Assembly: GCA_020631735.1 (NCBI GenBank)
Contig: CM036158.1
Location: 79,041,447-79,105,446 of the forward strand
Source of the DNA: Saccharum officinarum
Taxonomy: Eukaryota > Streptophyta > Magnoliopsida > Poales > Poaceae
Direction: 5' to 3'
DNA length: 64,000 nt
In this document: piece after piece, positions 46,946 through 58,302 of the stretch
Position numbering within the stretch: the first letter of the stretch is position 1
How the letters are laid out: each line of letters begins with the position of its first letter
The notes under the pieces: generated by a model
What the model was told of the DNA's origin: nothing
Seen by the model: the letters and a program-made list of their open reading frames with translations, nothing else
The model's database searches: none
Translations under genes and position numbers: made by a program

Positions 46946-48460
46946 TGTTGACGGTAGATAAGTATCATTTTTAACCATCAACATAGCATGAGAAAAGACC
47001 TAAACATAAATACTATCTAGATATAGGGGTTACACTGATAGAATTCCACAAGTTTTGGTGAATTCTATTTCTGCAGGGGGTTATCAGGAAAGAACCAAAG
47101 AAGGTCCACATGTCAGATTTACATAGAGAGAAACCGACCATACTATGAAAAAGTATACTCTAGAAGACTCGAGAAGGCACCTCCTCGAAGGGGAGGGCCA
47201 TTTGGGCTAACAGGTGGGGCGCCCACCCCCACCTCATGGGCGGCCGCCCAGGCCATAGAGCCAATCATGCTCCATCTCGCGGATCCTGCCTCCACCGCCT
47301 TTGAGGATCAATAAAAAGTCATTGATGAAGGTCGGTTTGATCCAACGGCTGTGGTGCTTCCTAGAGGGCTATATAAGCAAGGCCCCTGGCCCTAGGAGAA
47401 ACCCTAATTCCATTCAATTCATTAGAGAGAGAACTCATTCCATTCATTTAGAGAAGCCCTAAAGCCACCATCTCAATTAGATCTCTAGTTTAGCATAGCT
47501 ACATAGGATTAGCACTAGAAGGAGCCAAGCATTGCTTGATTTCCGGATCTATCAAGAGAATATTTGGTAATTCTCTCCTACTTTTGTATTTGTTCTTATA
47601 TTGTTCATCTAGTTCATCATTTGTATGAATATGACTTTAGTCTATTCTATCATATTGGATATGACTTTGCTCTATTTGATTATGTTCTCAATTATATTGT
47701 TTTTAGTCTACTTTGATTATATGCTTGGTATAGTTCGATCAGAATTATATTTAAGTAAGGGATCATATAGCGCTTGCTCATTGATATCATGGGTGAGTGG
47801 TAAACATTTTGTAGGCGTGGTGCCTATACCGTATTTACCTGCAACTGCACCCTATATTCCAGACCATGTGGTAGATCGCGGGAGTGACAATCCTGTTGAG
47901 TCCTTTGTAGTCCACCTCCCAAGTATAGGGCAGGCAGAGCACAACTATTATGGGGAAGTGACGGCTATGTTCTATATCTTCCTTAGTAATATCACTATGC
48001 GTAGATATAACCTTTTCTTGCCATGATTGCCAAGTGTAATTGCACTAATCATCGTATGCTTTGACTGTATAGTTAGAATAACTTAGGATTTATCCTTATA
48101 GTTCGTCCAAATCCATGCTAGTGCTATATGCTTAGAGTAATCTATTGAGATGTTTATCATTATATGTGGCTATGTGCTTATCAGTTATCTCTTATTATTC
48201 TTTATTTATATATGTTTATTATTTATCTTGTGACACTTACCCTGTATGAGAAGATCGATAAAGACATGGTTATGCTATCCATTATCACATGCAGTGATGC
48301 TCATTGCTCAATATCCTTAGCATCCCTTCCCAATGGTAAAAATATAAATAACGATACCTGGATTACTCCCGGTTAAAATGCTACATCGGTATTATCTGTG
48401 CGATTGCGGATTTCATATTTATTTCAGAGGGGCATTTGCATATTTTAGTACTAGCACCTT
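46946..48460 (+). mobile_element. LTR of a Tat/Athila-like element
   Basis: Starts TGTTGACGGTAGATAAG after the polypurine tract. A TATA box GCTATATAAGCAAGG lies at 47369-47383, with transcription expected near 47400. The 3' part includes ATGCTACATCGGTATTATCTG and GCGATTGCGGATTTC, words usual near the end of such LTRs. The end is set at about 48460, before GTGTCATGTTGGGGATGACA, a degenerate primer-site-like region. A 133-codon frame at 47625-48026 has no recognisable domain. Confidence 0.55.
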
Positions 48461-48493
48461 TAGTGTCATGTTGGGGATGACAACCTAGCTTAG

Positions 48494-49080
48494 GTGGCAT
48501 TAGAGGTGTCAACACTCTACTTGCATATATCATGCAAGATGTGCGGAGACTTCGGACATTCGAGGAACGAATGCCTCAAAACCCAGGTAGATGTGTGGTA
48601 CAACAACTACAACGGGTTCTATCCACAAGGAGATCCAGGGTGGAATCGGTTGCACCTGCAAAATCAGGAAGGTAACTATGCTCATTCAAATTATGTAAAT
48701 CAACCTTTGTTGAAAGATCTTGTGTTAGGGCAAGCTCAAATGAATGAAAACTTGACAAAGAAACTTGCCTCTAGCAATGAAATTTTTGAAAACATTAATT
48801 CAAATTCAGAAGGCTTAAACTTTTCCTTCAAAAGTCAATTAATTTTTAATGAAATGTTTGAAAATCCACTAGCTCAAGGTACTGCTTTAATTCCTGCATA
48901 TGATTTTGAAAAAGATCTCGGGGCAACCCAAAATTTCATTTAAAAACATCAATGCGGTAATCACAAGGGATGATAAGTCCACTCGTGATCTACCATATCC
49001 TAACCATGCAGGAAAAGCTAAAAAAAGCACGGTGATACAACCCCAAACCTTAGGCTTTGAGCTAGCTTGGGGAGGACCCC
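48494..49080 (+). pseudogene. Gypsy gag fragment with CCHC zinc knuckle, frameshifted
   Basis: Frame 48494-48943 contains CKMCGDFGHSRNEC, a CX2CX4HX4C knuckle that binds RNA in gag, followed by a spaced hydrophilic region (GQAQMNENLTKKLASSNEIF). A frame change near 48920 leads to ISFKNINAVITRDDKSTRDL PYPNHAGKAKKS, the usual continuation of Tat/Athila gag. Only about 40 bases separate it from the preceding LTR, so the N-terminal gag is deleted. Confidence 0.7.
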
Positions 49081-50900
49081 CACAAGGTAACGTGTATCTT
49101 ACGCTATCACCATTTTTCATTACCTTGCATAAAAAAGAGAGAAATAAAAAAAATAATAATAATAAAATGGTTCTCTTGTACCATTCAATGTTTTCACCTC
49201 TGTTGGATGATTCTTGTTTATCCTTTAATGCTTTGTCTCTCTATGCCAGCATATTTTGGTTTGAGAGTATTGGTTATACATCTTTCAAATTAAGCATGGT
49301 GCTTAGTTTGAAGTTTGGATGTAATGATCATGCTTCTATAGGCTTTTGTAATTTAAGCATGGTGCTTAGACTAATTAACCTACCTTGATCAAATTAGATA
49401 TGGTGTCTAGTTTCGTTATTGAACCAAAATTTGTTTAGTATAGATATTGGTTGATTATATGGACTAACTCTTGTAGGAATTTATCAACTTCATGCGTGTA
49501 AGTCTTTGATATAACAACAGATGAAAATTTGTTTGGTGAACCTTGATAAAAAAATATATACAATAATAGTAATAATAATAATGATAAAAATAATAACAAT
49601 AAAAATTGTTCCACTCCACATATGTGTAGTAAGAATGCTTAGTTTCTCCTTTGTTGAAATGATGAATAGTTGCTCTGTCTTATATTTTGACTGTGCCTAG
49701 TTTATAATTTAGCTTTCCCCAAGATTTGATTTTATTGGTTAAAAATGTCTCATCCTAAAAACTTGGAACTTGTGGGTTGCAAATGCTTAATCGGGTCTAA
49801 GTTGTTGCAGGATATGATATGGTGCAACGAAAATTTGCTATGACTTTGTTCCAAGAAAGACTTGACATCTGGAGTTTTTATTTTCAAAATGCTAAAATTA
49901 AAAGTTCATCATTGATTTGTACTTCCTACCAAAACCATATGACATGTTCTATAAATACAAAACCTTAGTCATATGCTGCTTGTTATCATGTTGAGCTTTG
50001 TCAAATTGTTGTGACCCTTGTTGAGATTCTCATCATGCACTCATGATCAAGACACACGTACACCCACAATCAAACTACTGACTCTTATGCTAAGAGTTAC
50101 ACAAAAACATGTTTTCTGCCCACCAAATAAATTACTCCACTCATTTATCATGAGTCTCTCTCTCTAAAGTTTTTCATATGCCAAAAGGAAGTATGGGCTA
50201 TGCTAAAAAAAGCAAAAGAAAAAAATATATATCCATGCCAAAAGGCATGAGAGAAAAAATCCATGCTAAAAAGCATGAAGAAAAGAAAGAAATAAAGATA
50301 GCCCATGCTTTTAAATAAAAGGCATTTCCCTAAAAAGAGAGAGTCATGATCCAAAGGAGTACAAAAATATTTAGAGTTAGGAAGATTATAAAAATTCACA
50401 CACTTGCACATCTTGATCAAAGTGTATGACTTACATCTCCTTGAGGTCCGGTTTTTGACTTAACAATATCATGTGATGCAAGGATGCCTTCTTTTATACC
50501 TACCCAAAGACCCACATAAGCCATTTAATTGGTAGGATGAAAAGAAGGGCAAACATAAAAAGCCTTTGGTGAGGATCATACACTTCTGAGCGACCAAGTG
50601 AATCATTTGGGGAACTTAAATTCTTTGCAAAACTTTCAAAACCTCCGAAAAGGCAGTCGATCAAGGAAAGAATGGTAAGCATTTATGTGAACCATTCTAT
50701 CTTGCAACCGCCCAAGACTTGAAGAAGGCTAAAAAGCCCAGCAGGTAATGATATAATAAAGGGTGGATAGAATGCCAATTCATTCAAATCAAGGAAGAAA
50801 ACTTTGTCATAGGCATGGCACTTTTGAAATGTAACCAGTATTGAAGCAACTCCTGATCAACAACCAAAGTCTTAGCTCTTGCATGGGGCGAGCAAGGGGT
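49081..50900 (+). mobile_element. Non-coding 3' region of the second Tat/Athila-like element
   Basis: No pol. Has AAT-type low-complexity tracts (49148-49166, 49558-49605), words shared with 29798 (AATGATGAATAGTTGCTCTG), and around 50230-50320 alternating CCATGC..GGCATG/CCATGC..GCATG palindromic words. Homologous to 28919-30254 plus 45931-46930. Confidence 0.55.
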
Positions 50901-50915
50901 AAGCATGGGGGACAT

Positions 50916-52080
50916 TGTTGGCGGTCCTTATCGACCAAATTTGACTGCCAAATAAGACACAAAAAGAGGAGAACTAAGCATGGCTTGCACATATATGTTA
51001 TCATTTTGACCTATTTCCACTTGTATTGGAAGATTATTATTTTACAGGACACATGCACGAATACGGTGGAAAAGGTGACAAAAATACGCTTTTCAACAAA
51101 GCGTAGAAGAGAAATAAGGAGAGAGGTCCACCTACCTTGCACATTTGGGCCAAGCACTGGCGTGGACATGGCCCATGCCCACCCAACAACTGACCAGAGA
51201 AGGACGGTGGCTAGGTGCGCCAGTCAAGGTGGGTGCGGCCGCACCACCACCACCACCACAATCTCTTGGCCTGAATCTTCTTCGGTGGTTGCATGGCAGC
51301 ATGCATAAGCGGTTTTGGCTAGTTTCCTATTTTATTCACGCCAAACTAACCATGCCATGGCTATAAATAGATGGGGGGAGCTCCATTCACAACACACACC
51401 ACACTCGAGCTCTCTCTCCCTCCACTTGTACTATTTTATCTTTTTAGTAGTTTAGTTTGGAGCAAGGCAAGCTTCATTGGAGAGCTTGAACATCTAGAAG
51501 GAATCTTGGTATGATCAATATGAAGAGTTCTTCTATGTTCTTGTTCTTATCATATCAATATAGCTATGTTATGAAATTAGAGCTAAGTTCTTGTGCACAT
51601 AGAACATTATGCTTAATCTTTCATACATACATGTTTAGACCAAGACCTAAATTAAGGTAGTGAATGCTACTTTAAGATTAGTTTTGGTCATTATATTCTT
51701 GTGGATTCATCGTCCGTCTTCGTGACAGATGCTCTAGTAAGAGGACTCCTGATAAAGACAAAAGTTCCTAGCCACCGCTAGAGTAGTAACCGATAGCGTA
51801 GACATGGTGTCTATGTTAGAAGTTACCATTGTTTGCCTCGTATCCTACGATTGAGGGGTAGGCAGCAAGTGGTGACAGCCCTGTCCGTCCCTCGTAATCC
51901 TCCACGTTTAGATATGGCGTAGAGCCATAGGTCGGACTCGCCTGGCAGACCAAGCGAAAGCCGGTGCCCGAAGCTAGTCTATAGTGACCAAAGCTATTTT
52001 AACTTAGGATCGCTACCCGAAGCAAGTCTATATAGAGAGAGACATATTCCTTTGTATATTCAAGATTTTTGCTCAAAATG
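50916..52080 (+). mobile_element. LTR of the second Tat/Athila-like element
   Basis: Begins TGTTGGCGGTCCTTATCG after AAGCATGGGGGAC. A TATA box GGCTATAAATAGATGG is at 51359-51374. The sequence differs strongly from the LTR at 46946, so it belongs to a different family. The right end is not clear; text after about 52080 looks unrelated. Confidence 0.55.
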
Positions 52081-53002
52081 TTAATTAATGGCAAAAGTGA
52101 AAACTTTTTTTGACACGAGAAAAGAGGAAGCCAATATTTCCAACGAGCAGCCGAACTAGCAACAGCAGGCCGAGAGCAGTGGTAGCACCACGAGAACCCA
52201 CTGCAAGTCTGTAGCCCAACGAGCAGTGGCCTACTGCATAGCGCCAGCCCAACGAGCAGCGCAGTACCAAGAGAGCCAGCTAACAAGCTGTAGCGGTGCA
52301 GCTAGGCACACTTCTTTGGTCCCACCTCGATTACACATCTAGGAGTAAGGGAGGCAATGATCTATATAATGAGATGCACTCATAGACACTCCATTGTATT
52401 CCACGCCTGAGTGGGCTGGGTTGTGGCTAAATTGGAATTCCTAATTGGAAATGCTAGCGGGCCAAATTCGGTTGAAACCGAATTTTGAATTCAGGATATT
52501 CTAAATTAAAAGTAGAAAAGTAGAAAGCGGTCAAAAAACATCGAAACCGTTTTTGTTCCGATTTCGAATTTGATGGTCCGAATTTCAAACTGAATTTAAA
52601 TTTGTCTAGAAATACGAATTCGATCGAATCAAATGTAGAAAACGATGTGGTTCGATTCAGGATATTTTTATTCTGTTTTCATCCTTAGTCTCCACTAAAA
52701 GAGTTGTAACTCCCTAGTGAGAAGTCCAAATGATGAGACATTTAGTGGGTGTGAAAGTAGACTCAATAAGCTTACTAGCCATGTGTAGCATGCACCATGA
52801 AACATTGTAGAATGGTACAGTTTTGCATGAGAAGTTGTACCAACATTCTATGCTGAGAAACTATTGACCTTCTAAGCTGTCTTGACTAATATGTACAAAA
52901 CTCCTTATTGTGACATCTAAACGAGGTGGGGTTTGTTGCACTGAAAAATAGACTTGATAATCTTTCCAAAACGTCCTCATGAACCTTCATAACTTCTGGA
53001 AA
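52081..53002. other. Unassigned repetitive DNA
   Basis: 52130-52290 has CCAACGAGCAG words repeated three times; 52440-52640 has GAATTCGG/CCGAATT words. From 52690 the text reads like the start of another retroelement LTR (TAGTCTCCACTAAAAGAG...) adjoining the polyprotein fragment at 53003. No gene. Confidence 0.3.
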
Positions 53003-53290
53003 TCAAAAGTTCTTTTTGATGTCCGGTTGTCTGTCCACGTTACTTTTTCCTAGAAGCAAGTTGGTCTGGTCATCCGTCCGCGCTACTTTTCTGACGGAGC
53101 CATTTTGTAGCACCGTGTCTTCCATGCCTTTATGTGCATACCTAAGCAACATCAAGATAGAATATTTAGGTAGTATAACATTCTTAGAAGTGTTAAAATT
53201 ATAATCAGTTAGGAATGAATTCACCTGCTCTTGTAGTTTCTTGGCACGACTTCTTATAAGTGGCCCTTGATTTGTATATTTTTATGTTGG
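53003..53290 (-). pseudogene. Gypsy polyprotein C-terminal fragment
   Basis: Minus-strand frame reads QGPLIRSRAKKLQEQVNSFL, TDYNFNTSKNVILPKYSILM, LLRYAHKG. The GP(I/L)xRSRAKxLQ..V..FL motif with a following ILPK...LLR is characteristic of the gag/pol terminal region of many plant gypsy polyproteins. The frame is short and isolated, with no upstream pol recognised. Confidence 0.6.
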
Positions 53291-55174
53291 ATGGTGAATG
53301 ACTGATACTTGAGCTAGCATGTACGGTTGGGATATCCTCATCAGACAACATAGGAGCGAGATCCTATAGCCTGGTGGTACTTCACTTTTGCATGGTTTTG
53401 CTTGTTCTTCTCAGATGTTTTCTATAGCTTCATTTGTGTTAGACTACAGCACAAGTAGACCATAGCAAGACTAGATAGGAAATCGATGGGTTCACACACC
53501 TTGTTCTTAGCACTAGACCAAATCTTGACAAGTTCACACCACTGTGCATTGTTTATGGATGAGACAGGAGAGGTCATAAGGATCTGATCAGCAGGGATGA
53601 CAATGAAGTATATTTTCTTCAACCTACAGCGTGCCTACCGTACCGCAGACTGCATTACGTTTTGGTAAGCTTCTTTTTTTGGTGAGTGAGCACTGTTAAC
53701 GCGCAGCCTTCGCTGAACATAGTAATGTGAATGAAAAGTAAATCCGTTAAAGTTGCTCAAAGCAGAGTTGAATGTCAAGAGGGGATACCCATATATACAT
53801 TTAGCCTATCCACAAATCTTGTGCAATAGACGGCACCGAGCCTCTTCCCCTTGTATTGTTTCTAATGCATCAAAATTGGTACTTCATGCCTTCACACTAG
53901 ATCATGTGGCCTTCTGTTCCCCTCGGCAACAAAGATGCGCATCCTCAACCCTCCTAGTGACTGCTCATTTTGTCAAGCATAATTCCATGAGTTTGAGGCC
54001 TTGGCTTCCTCACTCTTCCTAGCAATTGTACTACATAGTTTTCATTTAGATTATTAGAAAAGTTACATGGATATAAAATAGCTAGTGCAAATTGATTGAT
54101 AGACGGGAGTTTGCTTAGAGGGTGCATCTTCGCCAGGGCTATAATCATCTGGCCATGAGGAGTCTCTCTCAAGGATAGGTAGGGTGCCATCCCGACCAGT
54201 GTCTCCAGCCAATTCATGAACTTGGAAATGATCCCTAGGTCTAGATGTCAGTCGTGATGGAGAATTATGTTCACCTACTACTGCTACCTCCACCCTTTTG
54301 CTAGCAGCAGACCTCCGAGTACAAACTCCATGAGCAGCCTGTTCTAGTGGTGTTGACCTCACTCGCTTGGAGGACCTTCACCTAGGACTCATGGCAGCGC
54401 TGCCTTTTGTCCTACTGGCAGAGCCTCCTCTATGGCTTCTTTGACCCAGACACTAAAATTGGAGATACAAACTTAAGCAACAAGCATGCACAAATTCCAT
54501 TGCTATCTAAATAGTAAAGCATTGCATGGCTACCTACCCCCTCACCCTCCAAACTAAATACAAGATAGAATAAGCACCTCAATTGATAGGGGCACTGGCT
54601 CATCTTCTAAATCTGAATCTGTTTCATCTATATCATCAAATCCCTCAACTACCTCACCTGGTTCAGGGATATATTCCAAATCTTTACCGTGTCTACCCTT
54701 TGTGCTTTACCTTTTTACCTTTGGAGACACAGGTTTTGGGCCCACATGTATTCCAAATTCTTCCATCTTTCTATGATTCCTTGCGATTTTTGCTTCCCAT
54801 GCTCGTTCAAGCAGTTAGTGGTTGTTCATCTAGATTACGAAGGCTTTATTAACTAAAGCTTCTATGGAATGTCAACACAACAGAGCAAGAGTATGCAAAT
54901 AAGCGCCTAACTAGTAACTACAGCTTATAGAGAAGTTATTAATCCAATAAAGCACATGATCGCTACACTTAACTAAGAAAATATGTAACCCCATTGCTAT
55001 CTACATATCCTTGGTTCAGCCACTACAATGGAGCACACATCATAAAAGGAATTTGGGTACCTCTTCCTCCGTGTTCCCAGGCTTTGCTTTGTCATCGGCA
55101 CCATCATCCTGTCATCACGGTCACGGAGCTGATGTGGCTGGCGTTGATGAAGGGGTACCAGATCTGGCTCTAGC
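53291..55174. other. Unassigned DNA, mostly minus-strand TE-like
   Basis: Short minus-strand open frames at 53422-53622, 53954-54217 and 54063-54362 (SSWPDDYSPGEDAPSKQTPV, LLGRVRKPRPQTHGIM) look like a broken transposon gene, but I cannot name the family. No termini seen. Confidence 0.25.
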
Positions 55175-55924
55175 TGTAACATCTCGGCCCAGGGCTTAAC
55201 AGGATTAATAGGATACTCATACCAACAAGTTGCAACTTCTTTTCTGGAAGCCCATCTCGAAAGAACTCCAAAGTTAAGCGTGCTTGGCCTGGAGCGATGG
55301 GTGATCGACCGGGAAGTTCTTTCTGGGTGCGCACGAGTGAGGACAAAGTGTGCAGAAAAGACTTGTGCTAGTCTGTGAGGGCAGTCTATGTCCTAGAAAA
55401 GCAGCCAGATGTAAGCGTGCCCGGCCTCAAGGAGGTGAGATGTTACAGAATGGTATCAGAGCCGACCCACGCGATTTCACGGGCGTGTGTATCGCAGTTG
55501 CGCAGGCATGGTGCGCATGGCTGGAGTTGTCCCAGAGTGGTCACACAGCATGGCACATGCACTGGCACTGGACACACGGACGTGGCTAAGAGGGGATGTT
55601 CCTAGCTTGGGATTGACCGACGAGGACGTCGGTCTCTTATGGGGGTGAGGATGTAATATACCAGCCCAGGGCTTAACATGATTAATAGGATACTCATACC
55701 AACAAGTTGTAACTTTTTTTCCAGAACCCCATCTCGAAAGAACTCTAAAGTTAAGTGTGCTTGGCCTAGAGCGATGGGTGACCGACCGGGAAGTTCTTCC
55801 TAGGTGCGCACGAGTGAGGACAAAGTGCACAGAAAAGACTTGTGCTGGTCTATGAGGGCAGTCTATGTCCTAGAAAAGCGGCTAGATGTAAGCGGGACCG
55901 GCCTCGAGGAGGCGGGACGTTACA
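55175..55924 (+). mobile_element. Cassandra TRIM retrotransposon
   Basis: A 750-bp element with two 273-bp LTRs (55175-55447, 55652-55924). The first has TGTAACA/TGTTACA ends. A primer-binding site TGGTATCAGAGCCG is at 55451 and a polypurine stretch GGGGGTGAGGA precedes the second LTR. Both LTRs carry a 5S rRNA-like segment (CCATCTCGAAAGAACTCC, AAAGTTAAGCGTGCTTGG, GATGGGTGA, CCGGGAAGTT). 5S sequence inside the LTRs is the defining trait of Cassandra, a non-coding terminal-repeat element in miniature. Flanks CTAGC and CTGGC are a target duplication with one change. By eye the LTRs differ at about 30 positions, so the insertion is old. Confidence 0.95.
55251..55335 (+). promoter_or_regulatory. 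5S rRNA-like pol III promoter segment in the left Cassandra LTR
   Basis: Contains AAAGTTAAGCGTGCTTGG (A-box/intermediate region) and GATGGGTGATCGACCGGGAA (C-box region) in the order and approximate spacing of plant 5S rRNA. Known Cassandra elements use this internal promoter. The copy at 55728-55812 has more substitutions. Confidence 0.8.
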
Positions 55925-57415
55925 CTGGCTAGGGATTAGATCCGGTCAGTAGTGATAGGTGCCAAGCTAGGTAGGGGATCTAGATTTGGCTTGTACTCGT
56001 CGAGACAGTCCTTTCGTTGTCAGCTGATCAACCTGCTGTCGATGAATCAAAAGGGATCTAGCTCCGGCTAGGGTTCAGAAATGTATGAGAGAGTGGCTAG
56101 AGAGTTGAGAGAGAGTCGAGCTACTATTCTGATGGAGCCTAGGGTCTAGAGCAGGGTGGCAGAGGGTGCAGCTGGAGAGTCGAGAAGGAGGCCATGGGAC
56201 TAGGATTTGGAGCTAGAGGGGAGACAATGTGGCTAGAAAATGGAGATGGAGGCGGGGATGGTGACTCTTTGCGTTTTTATGTGGCCATCACATTACCACA
56301 AATTCCCTTGTCTGAAATTGATGGTGTGGTAAACCTATTTTTTGTGTAGAAGGCAAAAGGGAGACATCTAATTTTTGGTGCGTGTTGGCGGGACTACTCG
56401 GCGCGTTGCGAAATCAAATTTTTGGGGCGTGTTGGTGGGATTGCTCGGCGTGGTGCTCAGCAGAGACCAGAATTTATTCCATGTTTTAATAGGAAATGAT
56501 TATGATAAAATGTTGTACTTAACTAATATATCCATCTTTTCATTTTTTTCTCTTGTGCACCTATTTATATATCCAATAAGTTAGTTGTTGCTTTTTTGGT
56601 TTTTTTCATCTCATAATATAAATAAACATAAAACTAAAAGAGGATGATAACAAACAATTAAAAGATCCATGAATTTGACACCTAAGAATTACCAAAAAAA
56701 AAAGAAAACTAAACCTGCTCACTGCAGCTTATTGCGCTGCAACTGGTGATTTTTTGTGTGTGTGTGTGATTGCATCTGCAGCTGTTTGAACTAAGGCCTA
56801 TAATTAGGAAGCAGGGGGAAGGCATGCCCACCGCCTAGGGATGGAAAATCCTTAAAAAACTAAATGGGTTATTCAAATGATATCCCCATGGTTTTCCCAC
56901 CCTAAAAAAGTAGTCATGGATTCTAAGGTGCTTTGAATTTTTGGAGAAGAGAAAAAAATTAAAGCATCCTCCTCCTGGCTAGCGCTCTTGGGATTCGCCG
57001 ACTCGCCAGTACTCCAAATCATCCACCTCCTCACTGGAGTCATAGTCGGTGTTGTACTTTCCATCGCTCGAGTACGTTCCGATTGTTTATGAGCCTCGAG
57101 CCGGTCTCCAACGCTGTCTTAGAGAAGGTGAACGTGGACGACAACATCCTGCACGCCCACCTCGACCCTTGATATATGGGACGTATCAGTAGTACAAGTC
57201 ATGACTAGGTTTGGTCTATGGAATGACCGTATGTGAAGTCTTATTTGCATGCATGTCTGTGTTAACTTTTGTTGAACTTTGTATTAGGCCGGTTAAACTG
57301 TTGAGCGTGGTGTAGCTCAGGTCCTTTGGTCATTTGGTAACTAGTTATACTAACGGTGTTCACCCTTTCTGATCGGAGGACGTGGGTGTATAGATGTCGA
57401 AATTTTCTAGACCCT
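55925..57415. other. Intergenic DNA right of Cassandra
   Basis: Includes a (GT)n tract near 56755 and an acidic minus-strand open stretch at about 57062-56980 (GKYNTDYDSSEEVDDLEYWR), possibly a transposon exon. A short plus-strand frame MSLEPVSNAVLEKVNVDD ends at TGA 57172, directly before flank sequence that recurs at 59035 and 60150. No full gene. Confidence 0.3.
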
Positions 57416-57660
57416 AAGATAGTCCAACCCTACAAAATATAGATGATCCAGATCACTATGAAATACAGGGGCCATCCAACTGATCCATAGAACCTAGCTA
57501 CTAGGGGCTAACGACTAGTTCTAATCTATAGAACCCAATAATTAGTTCAGGATACAAACAGGTATGGACTAATAACCCAACTAATTGGCTAATTTTTTAG
57601 CCATGGCCAACTAGTTGCAGTCCATCTAAATAGGGCCTAAGACAGTCCAATACTAGAGAA
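57416..57660. repeat. Possible hAT-like MITE flanked by a direct repeat
   Basis: CTAAGATAGTCCAACCCTAC at the left and CTAAGACAGTCCAATACTAG at the right form diverged direct repeats around a segment with ACTAGTT/AACTAGT and GGCTAATTTTTTAGCC palindromes and a CATCTAAATAGGGCC end. This resembles common grass hAT MITEs, but termini are not secure. Confidence 0.35.
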
Positions 57661-57789
57661 ATCTTGACAAGCTAGATCATAGTTTTGATGAAACAACAAA
57701 ATACAGATCATGTCAACTCTTACACTGTATATGTGGGGGTCGTAGGCGCGCAGGCGCGCGCGTGTAGGTCATGGGGTGGCCCATGGTCC

Positions 57790-57810
57790 ACGAACTATAT
57801 AACAGCAGAG
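57790..57810 (+). promoter_or_regulatory. TATA box of the small gene at 57942
   Basis: ACTATATAACAGC at about 57796, roughly 145 bases before the ATG, with an intron-like TTCTTTTTTACACAG immediately upstream of it (acceptor at about 57938). Suggests a short non-coding first exon. Inference. Confidence 0.4.
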
Positions 57811-57941
57811 ACAAGGGGTGTGAGGAAGGCTCTCCACAGCCCCTGCTTCAGTTCCATCCCAAAGTTTTTGCCCTCCACCCTACTACTGGGCATCTTTGTT
57901 CTTCATTTTTTCTGCATATTATTTTCTTTTTTACACAGATC

Positions 57942-58302
57942 ATGGATAACTATGATCAATCTTGGGACATGTCTATGTATCGCAATGTCTTCCACGAGCT
58001 TCGTGTTTGCCATGGCCTACAAACATGGGTTGTAGTGCTTGCAGTGCATTCTAACTTTTACAGTAGGTGGTACATTGCTTCTGTAGTTGTTCATCAAGTT
58101 CTTGGCCATCGAAACTACCATCTTGCTAAAGATCATCTAGGACCCTATGTGTTTGTTGTGGTTCCTTCAAATGCAGATCTCCAGACTTTGCTTTCATATC
58201 GCTATGAGTGGTGCAGAAGTATTTTCTCATCATATCTGTTGTCTTACAATCCGTCCGAATGATCCAGAGATTGGTGGAGTTCGTGCAGTTCCTTTCAACT
58301 GA
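57942..58302 (+). pseudogene. Unidentified small gene of about 120 codons, one frameshift
   Basis: ATG at 57942 follows a good acceptor (TTTTTTACACAGATC). The frame reads MDNYDQSWDMSMYRNVFHEL, RVCHGLQTWVVVLAVHSNFY, SRWYIASVVVHQVLGHRNYH, LAKDHLGPYVFVVVPSNADL, QTLLSYRYEWCRS... to NPSE and TGA at 58260. Skipping one base there gives DPEIGGVRAVPFN and TGA 58300-58302, a natural-looking C terminus, so a one-base insertion probably broke it. Hydrophobic strands alternate with charged turns, suggesting a small beta-rich globular domain. I do not recognise the family. It has a TATA box, and its 3' flank shares words with neighbouring repeats. Confidence 0.5.

Noticed and set aside
47625..48026. A 133-codon frame in an LTR
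   Set aside because: It has no recognisable domain, lies downstream of the LTR TATA box in sequence expected to be untranslated, and has the same text style as other LTRs.
55251..55335. A 5S rRNA gene
   Set aside because: The similarity is partial, repeated in both LTRs of a Cassandra element and lacks proper 5S ends, so it is element sequence.
57285..57345. A tRNA-like TGGTGTAGCTCAGGT sequence
   Set aside because: It has an A-box-like word but no B box or foldable acceptor stem nearby.
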